From the NCBI RefSeq assembly GCF_001975725.1, contig NZ_CP019434.1:496001-560000 (forward strand): a DNA stretch of 64,000 nucleotides. The letters are read 5' to 3'. The stretch is from Acidihalobacter ferrooxydans. Lineage in GTDB: Bacteria; Pseudomonadota; Gammaproteobacteria; DSM-5130; Acidihalobacteraceae. A program made the position numbers and the translations under genes. The notes below the pieces were generated by a model, which did no database searches, was not told the DNA's origin, and saw only the letters and a list, made by a program, of their open reading frames with translations. Position 1 is the stretch's first letter; each line of letters begins with the position of its first letter. This document shows, piece after piece, positions 20,499 through 31,038 of the stretch.

Positions 20499-22009
20499 AT
20501 GCTCGATCAATGCAGTTTCGTGATTTTCGGCGCGACCGGCAATCTATCCGTGAATAAATTGCTGCCCGCGCTGTATCGCCTGGAGGGCGCCGGCGCCCTG
20601 GCGGACGGCATTGCGGTCGTCGGCATCGGTCGCCGTGACTGGGACGACGAGCTCTGGCGTGGCGAGGTGGAGGCGGCGCTGCGTGTCAGCCTGCCGGAGG
20701 CCGATTTCGATGCCGAGCTGTTCGCGCGCTTTGCCACGCGGCTGCATTTCGTCGAAGGCGACATGCGTCAGCGCGCCTGCTACGACGCGCTTTCGGAGCG
20801 TCTGGCCAGCGATCCTGCGCTGCCGGCAGACAAGCTGGTGTTTTATCTGGCGATTCCACCGTCCGATTTCGGCACGGTCAGCCAGCAACTGGCCGAGGTC
20901 GGGCTGAACCGCGAGGAGCGCGGCGGCTGGCGCCGGCTGGTGGTGGAGAAGCCCTTCGGCTACGACCTCGACAGTGCGCAGATGCTCGATCGCAGCCTGC
21001 ACAAACATTTCTCCGAAGATCAGGTTTTTCGCATCGACCATTATCTCGGCAAAGGCACGATTCAGAACATCCTGGTGTTCCGCTTCGCCAATCTGCTGCT
21101 TGAGCCGCTGTGGAACCGTAATTACATCGACCACGTGCAGATTATCCACGCCGAGCGTCAGGGCACTGCCGGGCGCGCGGAGTACTACGACGGCTCCGGC
21201 GCGCTGCGCGACATGATTCAGAGCCATCTGATGCAGATGCTGACCTTGGTCGCGATGGAGCCGCCGGCCTGCATGGAGGCCGAGGCGCTGCGCGACGAGA
21301 AGGTCAAGGTGCTGCGCTCGATCCGGTCGATTCCGCAGTCGGCGGTTCACGCGCACGCGTTCCGGGCGCAATATGCGCGCGGTATCGTGGACGGCGAGCA
21401 AGTGCCGGGCTACAGCGAAGAGGAAGGCGTACCGCCGGGCAGCGTCACGGAAACCTTCGCCGCGCTGAAGCTCTACATCGACAACTGGCGCTGGCGCAAC
21501 GTGCCGTTCTACCTGCGCACCGGCAAGCGCATGGCGGCCAACACTTCGATGATCAGCATTCGGTTCAAGCACCCGCCTCAGCAGCTGTTTCGCGAAACAG
21601 CGATCGAGGCGCTGCGGCCGAATTGGGTGCTGCTTGGCATCCAGCCCGACGAATGCATGCGGGTGGAGATGCAGGTCAAGGAATCCGGGCTGGAGATGCG
21701 CACGCGCACGCTGCAGCTCGATGCCAGCTATGCGCAGCCGCAAGCCGGGCATCTGGATGCCTACGAAGCGCTGCTGCTCGACGTGATCGAGGGCGATCAT
21801 TCGCTGTTCCTGCGCTACGACGAGGTCGCCTGGGCCTGGAAAGTGGTCGACCCGGTACTGCGCGTGTGGGCCACCGAGCGCGACTACATCCAGTCTTATC
21901 CGGCCGGCAGCTGGGGGCCGCGCGAGGCGTACCGCCTGTTCGACCGCGACGACCAGCGCTGGCGCAACCAGATCGATCTCGCCGCACACGAACAGGAGGA
22001 TTCACTGCT

Positions 22010-22013
<4 letters not shown>
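20499..22013 (+). CDS. zwf: Glucose-6-phosphate 1-dehydrogenase
   Basis: Oxidises glucose 6-phosphate to 6-phosphogluconolactone with reduction of NAD(P)+, entering the pentose phosphate or Entner-Doudoroff route. The 504 residues show the nucleotide-binding [19 protein letters not shown], the VVEKPFG motif, and the active-site [16 protein letters not shown], with the catalytic His in DHYLGK. The C-terminal fold includes [14 protein letters not shown]. Its stop overlaps the pgi start, so the two are coupled. Confidence 0.97.
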
Positions 22014-23659
<1,646 letters not shown>

Positions 23660-23668
23660 GCGGCGCGT

Positions 23669-24367
23669 ATGGCGGGTTATCAGGATGCAGCCGCGCGCAT
23701 TGCCGCGCGTATCGCCTCCGGCATGCTGATGCCCGGGATGCAGCTCGGTTCCGAACGCCAGCTCAGCGAAGAACTGGCGGTTTCCCGCCTCACGCTACGC
23801 GCAGCACTGACCAAGCTGGAGGCGGACGGACTGATCTACGGTATGAGCCGGCGCGGCTGGTTTGTCAGCCCGCCGCGCTTCGTGTACGAACTCGACCGCC
23901 GTGCCAATTACATGTTGATGGCCGCGGCGCAGGGGCGCGCTGCGCGCATCGAACTGCTCGACGCGGGCCGCGCGCCCGAGAAGCATGTCCCCGCCTGCAT
24001 GCGCGAACAGGCGACGACCCGCGCTTTTCATCTGCGGCGCGTGCGCCAACTCGATGGCCGTCCTGTGATGTTCGAGACGATCCATCTGTCGGCCGCCGCC
24101 GTGCCGGATTTGCTGGCGCATAATCTGTCGGATTCGATCACCGCCTTGCTGGCCGACGAGTACCGTATCGAGATCGACCGCGAAGAAACCAGCGTACGCT
24201 CGTCCTTGCTCGACCCGGAACAGTCCGTGGCCCTGGCCGTTGCGCCGGCCACCCACAGCGTACTGATCGAGCGAAAGCGTTTTGCCTGCGGCCAGTTGGT
24301 CGAATTCGACAGTGAACATTGGCTGCCCGGTGCGATCGAAATCCGATTGAACGCCAAACTCCGATAA
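23669..24367 (+). CDS. GntR-family transcriptional regulator with UTRA effector domain (HutC/FarR subfamily)
   Basis: A 232-residue regulator. The N-terminal winged helix-turn-helix includes GMLMPGMQLGSERQLSEELA and VSRLTLRAALTKLEADGLIY. The C-terminal UTRA domain includes RAFHLRRVRQLDGRPVMFET near the middle and the closing segment RFACGQLVEFDSEHWLPGAI. UTRA domains bind small effectors such as sugar phosphates, phosphonates or histidine derivatives. It stands only 9 bases after pgi but about 380 bases before the catabolic genes, and a TGGTATAGACCA palindrome of the type bound by this subfamily lies in front of the dehydrogenase gene. I infer that it controls the locus downstream. Confidence 0.9.
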   Translation: MAGYQDAAARIAARIASGMLMPGMQLGSERQLSEELAVSRLTLRAALTKLEADGLIYGMSRRGWFVSPPRFVYELDRRANYMLMAAAQGRAARIELLDAGRAPEKHVPACMREQATTRAFHLRRVRQLDGRPVMFETIHLSAAAVPDLLAHNLSDSITALLADEYRIEIDREETSVRSSLLDPEQSVALAVAPATHSVLIERKRFACGQLVEFDSEHWLPGAIEIRLNAKLR

Positions 24368-24749
24368 ACCCGGAGAATCCATCAGGCGGGTCTCCCTTGC
24401 CTGATTCTTGAATCCAGATCCCTGCTCCATCATCACCCCGTCTCACGGATCATCTGGGATAACCGCCATGCTCATTTGAGTGCGGCGCGTCTTTTCATCG
24501 CACCATGAATGTGCCGCGTACCCGCGTTGTCTGTTGCGGAGGGGCGGTAAAATACTTATAACTTGTTATTTTTAAAAGAAATACATGCTTTGGCATGAAT
24601 CTTCCTAAGTGTTTTGGTATAGACCAGATACAAGCCGGACGATTCGAGATGCGAAACCAGGGTTTACCGATGATTTTTTCACCGATTGCGAGTTCGTGTT
24701 TCTCGTCTCCTTCGGCTTCAGGCAACCGTTTACCGCAAGGAGACGCTTC
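24368..24749 (+). promoter_or_regulatory. Regulatory region of the amino-alcohol locus
   Basis: A 382-base gap without a credible gene, with an A+T-rich stretch (TTATTTTTAAAAGAAATACAT around 24565-24585) unlike its surroundings. It contains the operator-like palindrome at 24615-24626 and the strong ribosome-binding site CAAGGAGA in front of the dehydrogenase start. Promoter elements probably lie between 24540 and 24630. I did not identify a riboswitch. Confidence 0.55.
24615..24626. promoter_or_regulatory. Candidate GntR/UTRA operator TGGTATAGACCA
   Basis: TGGT-ATAG-ACCA is a dyad of the form known for HutC-subfamily GntR regulators (for example NagR/DasR-type TGGTNTAGACCA sites). It overlaps TATAGA, which could be a -10 box. 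It is the only such site noticed in the window and lies about 125 bases before the dehydrogenase ATG. Confidence 0.55.
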
Positions 24750-25523
24750 ATGATCAATTCCCGCACCGTCCTGGTGACGGGCGCGACGCTTGGCATCGGC
24801 AAAGGCATTGCCAACGTGTTCGCCAAGAACGGCTACAACGTGGTCCTCTCAGCGCGCAATGCGGCGCACGGCGCTCAGGCCGAGCAGGACATCAAGGCCG
24901 CCTCTGGCAACGAAAAGGTATTGTTCGTCGCCGGTGACGTGACCCGTTTTGAATCGATGCGGCAGGTCGTCGCTACGGCGGTGGCGACCTTCGGCGGTCT
25001 GGACGTGTTGTGCGCCAATGCGGGTATGTTTCCCTCGGCCAAGCTGGATGCGATGACCGAGCAGGAGTGGGACGACATCTTCGCGGTCAATGTGAAGGGC
25101 ATGCTGTTCAGCGTGCAGGCCGCGCTCGACGCGCTGCGCCAGAGCCCGGCCGGGCGCGTGGTCATCACCTCGTCGATCACCGGGCCGGTGACGGGTTTTC
25201 CCGGCTGGGCGCACTACGGCAGCACCAAAGCCGCTCAGCTTGGTTTCATGCGCACTGCGGCGATCGAACTGGCGCGCGATGGCATCACGGTCAACGCCGT
25301 ACTCCCGGGCAACATCTACACCGAAGGCCTGCAGGGAATGGGCGATGCCTATCTCGACAGCATGAAGGCCTCGATCCCGATGAAACGCTTGGGCGATGTC
25401 GAGGACATTGGCTATGCCGCCCTGTTCTTCGCCCAAGAGACGTCCGGTTACGTCACCGGGCAGTCGCTGATCGTGGACGGTGGCCAAATTTTGCCGGAAA
25501 CCCTGGAGGCAGTGGACGCCTGA
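24750..25523 (+). CDS. Short-chain dehydrogenase/reductase (SDR)
   Basis: A 257-residue classical SDR. It has the cofactor motif VTGATLGIGKGIA (TGxxxGxG) near residues 9-21, LCANAGMFPS, and the catalytic Ser in SSITGP. The YGSTK segment gives the catalytic Tyr and Lys, and the PG motif AVLPGNIYTEGL follows. The C-terminal YVTGQSLIVDGGQILPE is typical. SDRs oxidise or reduce alcohols and ketones with NAD(P). In this locus it may act on an amino alcohol or on the derived hydroxy compound. The start is the ATG at 24750 with AAGGAGA eight bases before it; it is followed 33 bases later by the PLP enzyme gene. Confidence 0.93.
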   Translation: MINSRTVLVTGATLGIGKGIANVFAKNGYNVVLSARNAAHGAQAEQDIKAASGNEKVLFVAGDVTRFESMRQVVATAVATFGGLDVLCANAGMFPSAKLDAMTEQEWDDIFAVNVKGMLFSVQAALDALRQSPAGRVVITSSITGPVTGFPGWAHYGSTKAAQLGFMRTAAIELARDGITVNAVLPGNIYTEGLQGMGDAYLDSMKASIPMKRLGDVEDIGYAALFFAQETSGYVTGQSLIVDGGQILPETLEAVDA

Positions 25524-25556
25524 GGCGTACCAGGCACGCATTCCGATGGAGAACGC

Positions 25557-26864
25557 ATGATGCTAGAAACTTCGATGGCGAACAGTGTCGCCGCACCAGG
25601 CAGCGCAATAGAACGCAGCGCCCGCAAGCAGGACATTCTCGACAAATCGATCCAGTACTGGAACCCGGGCAAAACCCGCTTCTGGCAGTCGGTGGGCATT
25701 GATCTGGTGATAGGCAAGCGCGAGGGCTACTGCCTATACGACATGGATGGAAAGCGGTTGATCGATGTGCATCTCAACGGCGGCACCTACAACCTCGGCC
25801 ATCGCAATCCCGAGCTTGTGCAGACGCTGGCTGATGCGCTGCGGGAGTTCGATATTGGCAACCATCATTTCCCGTCGATCGCCAGAGCCGAATTGGCCGA
25901 GAAGCTGGTGCGATATTCGCCGGACGGGCTGGACCATGTGATCTATGCCAGTGGCGGCGGCGAGGCGATCGACATTGCACTCAAATCGGCGCGTTACGCA
26001 ACCGGCAAACGCAAGATCGTTTCGTTGGAGAAGTGTTACCACGGCCATACGGGGCTGGCGGTAGCCACCGGCGACCCGCGATTTTCGCAGATGTTCCTTT
26101 CCGAAGGGCGGGCGGACGATTTCGTCAAGGTGCCATTCAACGATCTTACGGCAATGGAGGCCGCTCTCGCGAGCGGCGACGTGGCAGCGGTGATTATCGA
26201 GAGCATTCCGGCGACCTACGGTTTCCCGCTGCCGCAGCCTGGCTATCTGCAAGGCGTGCGCGAACTGTGTACCCGCCACGGCGCGTTGTACGTTGCTGAC
26301 GAAGTGCAGACCGGGCTGGGGCGCACGGGTAGCCTGTGGTGCGTCGACACCTATGGTGTTACGCCCGACTTGCTGGTGACCTCCAAGGGCCTGAGCGGCG
26401 GGCTGTATCCGATCGGTGCGGTGCTGGTGAACGCGCGCGCCGGGGGCTGGATGGACGAGGACGGTTTCGGTCATATGTCCACCTTTGGCGGCGCGGAACT
26501 GGGCTGCCGTGTGGCCTCGGCAGTGCTGGACATTTCGATGCGGCCCGAAGTGGTCGAGAACGTGCGTCGAATGAGTACCTATTTCAACGAGCAATTGCAG
26601 GGTATCCAGGCCGAAAGCGGCGGTTTTCTCACTGAAATCCGCCAGGCCGGGCTGGTCATGGGCCTGGGCTTCGACCATCCGCAGGGCGCCGTGTTCGTCA
26701 GCAGCGCGCTGTACCGCAACGGTGTGTGGGCAATTTTTTCCAGCCTCGATCCGCGCGTACTGCAGTTCAAACCGGGCATGCTGATCGACCAGCCGCTGGC
26801 CGACGAAGTGCTCGACATTCTGCGTCGCAGCGTACACGAAGCCAAGGCGGCGATTCCGGTATGA
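25557..26864 (+). CDS. Class-III PLP-dependent aminotransferase-fold enzyme, candidate amino-alcohol-phosphate phospho-lyase
   Basis: A 435-residue class-III fold-type-I PLP enzyme. It shows LIDVHLNGGTYNLGHRNPEL, the cofactor-phosphate loop ASGGGEAIDIALKSAR, the KCYHGHTGLAVATGDP aromatic stack region, YVADEVQTGLGRTG with the PLP-binding Asp, and the Schiff-base lysine in LVTSKGLSGGLYP. This class contains omega-aminotransferases and also the ethanolamine-phosphate phospho-lyases. The next gene, overlapping its stop by four bases, is an APH-fold kinase. That coupling is the reason to suspect a phospho-lyase rather than a transaminase; the residues visible do not decide it. Confidence 0.85.
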   Translation: MMLETSMANSVAAPGSAIERSARKQDILDKSIQYWNPGKTRFWQSVGIDLVIGKREGYCLYDMDGKRLIDVHLNGGTYNLGHRNPELVQTLADALREFDIGNHHFPSIARAELAEKLVRYSPDGLDHVIYASGGGEAIDIALKSARYATGKRKIVSLEKCYHGHTGLAVATGDPRFSQMFLSEGRADDFVKVPFNDLTAMEAALASGDVAAVIIESIPATYGFPLPQPGYLQGVRELCTRHGALYVADEVQTGLGRTGSLWCVDTYGVTPDLLVTSKGLSGGLYPIGAVLVNARAGGWMDEDGFGHMSTFGGAELGCRVASAVLDISMRPEVVENVRRMSTYFNEQLQGIQAESGGFLTEIRQAGLVMGLGFDHPQGAVFVSSALYRNGVWAIFSSLDPRVLQFKPGMLIDQPLADEVLDILRRSVHEAKAAIPV

Positions 26865-27883
26865 CCACCATGCTACACCGGGCGTCACCCGTCTCGGACG
26901 ACGATCTGGCGTCGATCGACGCCGCCGTGCCGGGCAATTTATGGCGCTGGGGATTTTCCGAAGCCGCGCGAGCGCGGCTACTCAATCACTCGGAAAATAC
27001 CACCTATCGGATCGACGAGGGTGACCGGCGCTGCATCCTGCGCGTACACCGCGTCGGCTACCATACGCCGCAGGCGATAGCCACCGAGCTCGAATGGCTG
27101 GCGGCGATCGACCGCGATACCGATATTCCGATTGCGATGCCGATTCCGGGGGCGAACGGTGGGTTTATCCAGCCGTTCGATACTCGGCAGGGGGTGCAAC
27201 GCTACGCCGTGCTGTTCGAATTTCTCGATGGCGAGGAGCCGAACGAGTCGCACGATCTGCCGGTTTCGTTCCAACAGCTTGGCGCGATCACTGCGCAGTT
27301 GCATGCGCACAGCCGCGAGTGGCCGCATGACGGCCGTCGTTTGCTGCGGCCAGTCTGGGACTTCGAGCATACCCTGGGCGCCAATCCAATCTGGGGTGAT
27401 TACCGGCACGGTACCGGCGTGACACCGGCTATCGCCGATCATATCGGGCAGGGCGCTGCCCGCCTGCGCCGTCGACTAGAGCGTTACGGCGCCGGTCCCG
27501 AGCGCTTCGGGTTGATCCATGCCGATCTGCGATTGGCTAACCTGCTGCTGACGCAGGATGGTCGGGTTGGTGTCATCGATTTCGACGACTGCGGATACGG
27601 CTGGTTCATGTACGACCTCGGTAGCGCGCTGAGTTTTATCGAGCACAAGCTCTACGTGCCGGAACTGATCGAAGCCTGGGTGCGCGGTTACGAAAGCGTG
27701 CGAGCGCTTGCGGATGCGGATCTAGACATGCTGTCGAGCTTCGTTCTACTGCGCCGCATCGTGCTGCTCGGTTGGCTGGGTTCACACCGCGAAACCGAAC
27801 TTGCCAGACAGATCGGGCAAGACTACGCGCCACAGACTTGCGAGCTGGTGAGCCGTTACCTGTTCGCGGAAAGCGTTTTTTGA
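26861..27883 (+). CDS. APH-fold small-molecule kinase (choline/ethanolamine/homoserine-kinase-like)
   Basis: A 340-residue aminoglycoside-phosphotransferase-superfamily protein. It shows SENTTYRIDEGDRRCILRVHR (nucleotide-loop and lysine-like region), the catalytic LIHADLRLANLLL (Brenner-type HxDxxxxN) near residue 222, and the metal-binding VGVIDFDDCGYGWFMYDLGS. Such kinases phosphorylate hydroxyl groups of small amines or amino acids. The ATG overlaps the stop of the PLP enzyme gene, so stoichiometric production with it is likely. I propose phosphorylation of an amino alcohol, followed by elimination by the neighbour. Homoserine-kinase-like or RdoA-like protein-kinase roles are alternatives. 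Confidence 0.85.
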   Translation: MTTMLHRASPVSDDDLASIDAAVPGNLWRWGFSEAARARLLNHSENTTYRIDEGDRRCILRVHRVGYHTPQAIATELEWLAAIDRDTDIPIAMPIPGANGGFIQPFDTRQGVQRYAVLFEFLDGEEPNESHDLPVSFQQLGAITAQLHAHSREWPHDGRRLLRPVWDFEHTLGANPIWGDYRHGTGVTPAIADHIGQGAARLRRRLERYGAGPERFGLIHADLRLANLLLTQDGRVGVIDFDDCGYGWFMYDLGSALSFIEHKLYVPELIEAWVRGYESVRALADADLDMLSSFVLLRRIVLLGWLGSHRETELARQIGQDYAPQTCELVSRYLFAESVF

Positions 27884-27897
27884 CCGGAGCCCCCTGC

Positions 27898-29406
27898 ATG
27901 AGCGCACGTCAGAAAAAATCGTCCGACGCTGTCTTCAGGGACCGCCTGTTCATCGGGGGTCGCTGGGTCGATGCGGTCGGCGGCGGGCGCCTGCCGGTCA
28001 TTGATCCGGCGACGGAAGAGACGATTCACGAGGTGCCGGCCGCGGATGCGGCGGATGTCGACCGTGCGGTGACCGCCGCGCGTGGGGCGTTCGATGGCGG
28101 ATGGGGCGGGAGTAGCGGCGCCTGCCGCGCCGAATATCTGCGCAACATCGCCGCCGCGATCCGCGCGCGGCGCGACGAACTGGCGCGGGTCGAGGTGCGG
28201 GACAACGGCAAGCCGCTGCCAGAAGCGCGGTGGGACATCGATGACACCGCGGACTGTTTCGAATACTACGCCGAGCTGGCCGAGGAACTGGACGGGCGCC
28301 AGGGTGAGGCAGTGGATGTAGGTACAGCGGATTTTCGTTCGACGGTGCGCTACGAACCGGTCGGCGTGGTCGGGCAGATTATTCCCTGGAACTACCCGAT
28401 GCTGATGGCGGCGTGGAAGCTCGCGCCGGCGCTGGCTGCGGGCGCCACCTGTGTGCTCAAGCCGTCCGAGCTGACGCCGCTGACCGCGCTGGAATACGGT
28501 GCTATTGCCGAAGAGATCGGGCTGCCGCCCGGCGTGCTGAACGTGCTGACCGGCACGGGCGCCGATGCCGGCGCGCCGCTATCGCGGCATTCTGATGTGG
28601 ATAAGCTGGCGTTTACCGGCAGTGTGCCGACCGGGATGCGGGTCATGACTGCCGCAGCGCAGGATATCAAGAACGTCAGCCTGGAGCTGGGCGGCAAGTC
28701 GCCATTTATCGTGTTCGAGGACGCCGACGTCGAACAGGCTGTCGAATGGATCATGTTCGGCATTTTCTGGAATCAGGGCGAGGTGTGCAGCGCCACCTCG
28801 CGTCTGCTGGTGCATGAGGACATCGCCCCGGCCTTGTTGGCGCGTCTGAAGGAAGAGGCCGAGCGGCTGCCGATCGGCAATGGCTTCGATCCTGGTGTGT
28901 TGCTCGGGCCGCTGGTCAGTGAGGGCCAATATCGCAAAGTGCGGGGCTTCATCGAGGACGGTCTGATCGCGGGCGCGACTGTGCTCACTGGCGGCGACCG
29001 GCCCGTCGGGCTGGAGCGCGGCTACTTCCTGCAGCCGACGGTTTTCACCGACGTGCGCGAGGACATGCGCATCTGGCGCGAGGAGATTTTCGGCCCGGTG
29101 CTGTGCGTGAAAACCTTCGGCAACGAAAGCGAGGCGCTGCGCCTGGCGCACGCCACCGACTACGGTCTGGCGGCAGCAGTGATGTCCGCTGGTCTCGAAC
29201 GGTGCGAACGCGTCGCCGCTGCACTGCGCGCTGGCATCGTATGGATCAACTGCTCACAGCCCACCTTCACCCAGGCGCCCTGGGGCGGCATGAAACAAAG
29301 CGGTATTGGCCGCGAGCTGGGCCGCTGGGGATTGCACAACTATCTGGAAGTAAAGCAGATCACGCGCTATCAAAGCGCCCGGCCGTGGGGTTGGTATCTC
29401 AAATGA
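27898..29406 (+). CDS. NAD(P)-dependent aldehyde dehydrogenase, aminoaldehyde/betaine-aldehyde type
   Basis: A 502-residue ALDH. It has the NAD-binding PWNYPMLMAAWKLAPALAAG, the general-base region SLELGGKSPFIVFEDAD (catalytic Glu), and the catalytic cysteine in WNQGEVCSATSRLLVHE. The C-terminal end is APWGGMKQSGIGRELGRWGL. The CSATSR context with preceding WNQGE resembles the ALDH9/ALDH10 aminoaldehyde and betaine-aldehyde dehydrogenases. It would oxidise the aldehyde produced by the preceding enzymes to the acid. Start ATG at 27898, 14 bases after the kinase stop. Confidence 0.92.
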   Translation: MSARQKKSSDAVFRDRLFIGGRWVDAVGGGRLPVIDPATEETIHEVPAADAADVDRAVTAARGAFDGGWGGSSGACRAEYLRNIAAAIRARRDELARVEVRDNGKPLPEARWDIDDTADCFEYYAELAEELDGRQGEAVDVGTADFRSTVRYEPVGVVGQIIPWNYPMLMAAWKLAPALAAGATCVLKPSELTPLTALEYGAIAEEIGLPPGVLNVLTGTGADAGAPLSRHSDVDKLAFTGSVPTGMRVMTAAAQDIKNVSLELGGKSPFIVFEDADVEQAVEWIMFGIFWNQGEVCSATSRLLVHEDIAPALLARLKEEAERLPIGNGFDPGVLLGPLVSEGQYRKVRGFIEDGLIAGATVLTGGDRPVGLERGYFLQPTVFTDVREDMRIWREEIFGPVLCVKTFGNESEALRLAHATDYGLAAAVMSAGLERCERVAAALRAGIVWINCSQPTFTQAPWGGMKQSGIGRELGRWGLHNYLEVKQITRYQSARPWGWYLK

Positions 29407-29586
29407 AGCATTGCAGCAAGTGTTTGGAGGAGTCGTTGCGCGGCCTGTGTCGCGCGGTCTGGAAAAGACCATCGAAAGCGATTGGTTATGCCCTGTGCAG
29501 AATGCGGTACGTCGTCCAGGAAGGGTGTGTGCCGCGCTGCGTTGTTCAAGTTTGTTACGTCCATGCATCGCAATTAGGAGACTGAC

Positions 29587-30984
29587 ATGAGTGAAAGTAA
29601 ATCCACCACACCGGGCCTGAGCGCCACGCTGGGGCCGGTCGAAGCCTTCGGGCAGTCCATCGCCAACGTATCGCCCACCTTCACGCCGACACTAAACATT
29701 ACGGTCGTCGTCGCTTTCGCCGGGTTTCTGGCGTGGCCGTCGTACCTGATCGCCACGCTGGGCCTGTTTCTGGTCGCCTGGAGTATGGGCACGCTGGCCC
29801 GGCGCCATCCGACGTCAGGTTCGTTTTTCCTGTACATCGGCCGTAACTTCGGTCCGCTGTCCGGCATGCTGGCCGGCGCGGCGATGATCTCTGCGTATCT
29901 GTTCACCGGTATTGCCGTCATCATCGGTGCGGGCATTTTCCTCAACAACATGCTTGAGGCCATGGGGCTGGCCGTGCACGTGCCGCATTACCTTTTCTAC
30001 GCGGTGTTCACCGCCATTCTCGGCTACTTCGCCTACCGCGATGTCAAGCTGTCCTCGCGCCTGGCGCTGATCCTAGAAGCCCTGTCGGTAGTCATCATCA
30101 CCGCCGTGGTCATCGCCGCCGTGGTGCATCACGGCACACTGATCGATCCGCAGCAGTTCTCCTTCAACCTCGCCGACATGAGCAAGGTCGGTCCGGCGAT
30201 GGCCTTTGCAATCTTCTCCTTCGTCGGTTTCGAGAGTGCGGCCACCTTGTCCAAGGAAATCAAGGATCCCTCGCGCAGCGTGCCGTTTATCATCCGTGCC
30301 ACGCCGGTGGTGGCCGGGCTGTTCTTCGCGGTCATTGCGTATCTGATGATTCTGGCTTCGGGCGACAACGTGAAACTGCTCGGTTCCAGCGCGGCGCCGC
30401 TGGTCGACATCACCCGTTCGCTGGGCGTCACCTGGCTGGCCGCGGTGATCTACGCCGCAGCCTTTCTGGCGGCCTTCTCCTGTGCGCTGGCCTCGCTCAA
30501 TGCCGCCTCACGTCTGATCTACTCAATGGGCCGCTACCGCTTCGTGCACAGCTCGATGGGCGCGGTGCACGCCAATCACGGTACGCCGCACTTCGCACTC
30601 GGTGTCGGCGCGGCGGTCATGCTGGTGGTCTGCGAAGCACTGGTGCCGGCCGCCCCGCTGAACGCCTTCGGCTGGACCGGCACCTATGCCGCCTTCGGTT
30701 TCGTGCTGGTGTATCTGGGCGTGGCTCTGGCCGGCGTACGCGAGGCGTTCCAGTTCGGCACGACAGGCACGCGCAAGGCGGTGGACAGTGTGCTCGGCAT
30801 CGGTGGCGCGCTGATCATGGCCTACGTGCTTTACGGCAGCCTCTACCCGGCGCCGGCCTATCCCTTCAACCTGCTGCCCTATCTGTTCGCCGCTTCATTG
30901 CTGGTCGTGGCGGGCTGGTACGTGGTGCTCAAGACCCGCGTGCCGCAGGTGTTGGCCGGCATCTCCACGATGGACCTCGACTGA
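29587..30984 (+). CDS. APC-superfamily amino acid/amine permease (first of two)
   Basis: A 465-residue polytopic membrane protein with about 12 hydrophobic segments. The first begins LGPVEAFGQSIANVSPTFTPT, a typical TM1 of the amino-acid-polyamine-organocation superfamily. A conserved FSFVGFESAATLSKEIKDPSR lies in the TM6-TM7 region. Substrates of the family include ethanolamine (Eat-type), polyamines and amino acids. It is preceded by a 180-base gap and a good ribosome-binding site (TTAGGAGAC), and followed after a strong stem-loop by the phosphatase-kinase fusion. Uptake of the substrate catabolised by the locus is the likely role. Confidence 0.92.
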   Translation: MSESKSTTPGLSATLGPVEAFGQSIANVSPTFTPTLNITVVVAFAGFLAWPSYLIATLGLFLVAWSMGTLARRHPTSGSFFLYIGRNFGPLSGMLAGAAMISAYLFTGIAVIIGAGIFLNNMLEAMGLAVHVPHYLFYAVFTAILGYFAYRDVKLSSRLALILEALSVVIITAVVIAAVVHHGTLIDPQQFSFNLADMSKVGPAMAFAIFSFVGFESAATLSKEIKDPSRSVPFIIRATPVVAGLFFAVIAYLMILASGDNVKLLGSSAAPLVDITRSLGVTWLAAVIYAAAFLAAFSCALASLNAASRLIYSMGRYRFVHSSMGAVHANHGTPHFALGVGAAVMLVVCEALVPAAPLNAFGWTGTYAAFGFVLVYLGVALAGVREAFQFGTTGTRKAVDSVLGIGGALIMAYVLYGSLYPAPAYPFNLLPYLFAASLLVVAGWYVVLKTRVPQVLAGISTMDLD

Positions 30985-30991
30985 TGCGGCT

Positions 30992-31025
30992 GCCCGGCCG
31001 GCCGTCCTCGGTCGGTCGGCCGGGC
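30992..31025 (+). other. Strong G+C stem-loop after the first permease gene
   Basis: GCCCGGCCG at 30992-31000 pairs perfectly with CGGCCGGGC at 31017-31025 around a 16-base loop, just after the permease stop codon. No T-run follows, so it is not a standard intrinsic terminator. It could protect the upstream mRNA or reduce expression of the next gene. Confidence 0.55.
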
Positions 31026-31038
31026 GCTGCACTGCACA

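Noticed and set aside
30992-31025. Intrinsic terminator after the first permease gene
   Set aside because: The stem is strong but there is no T-run; kept only as a stem-loop.
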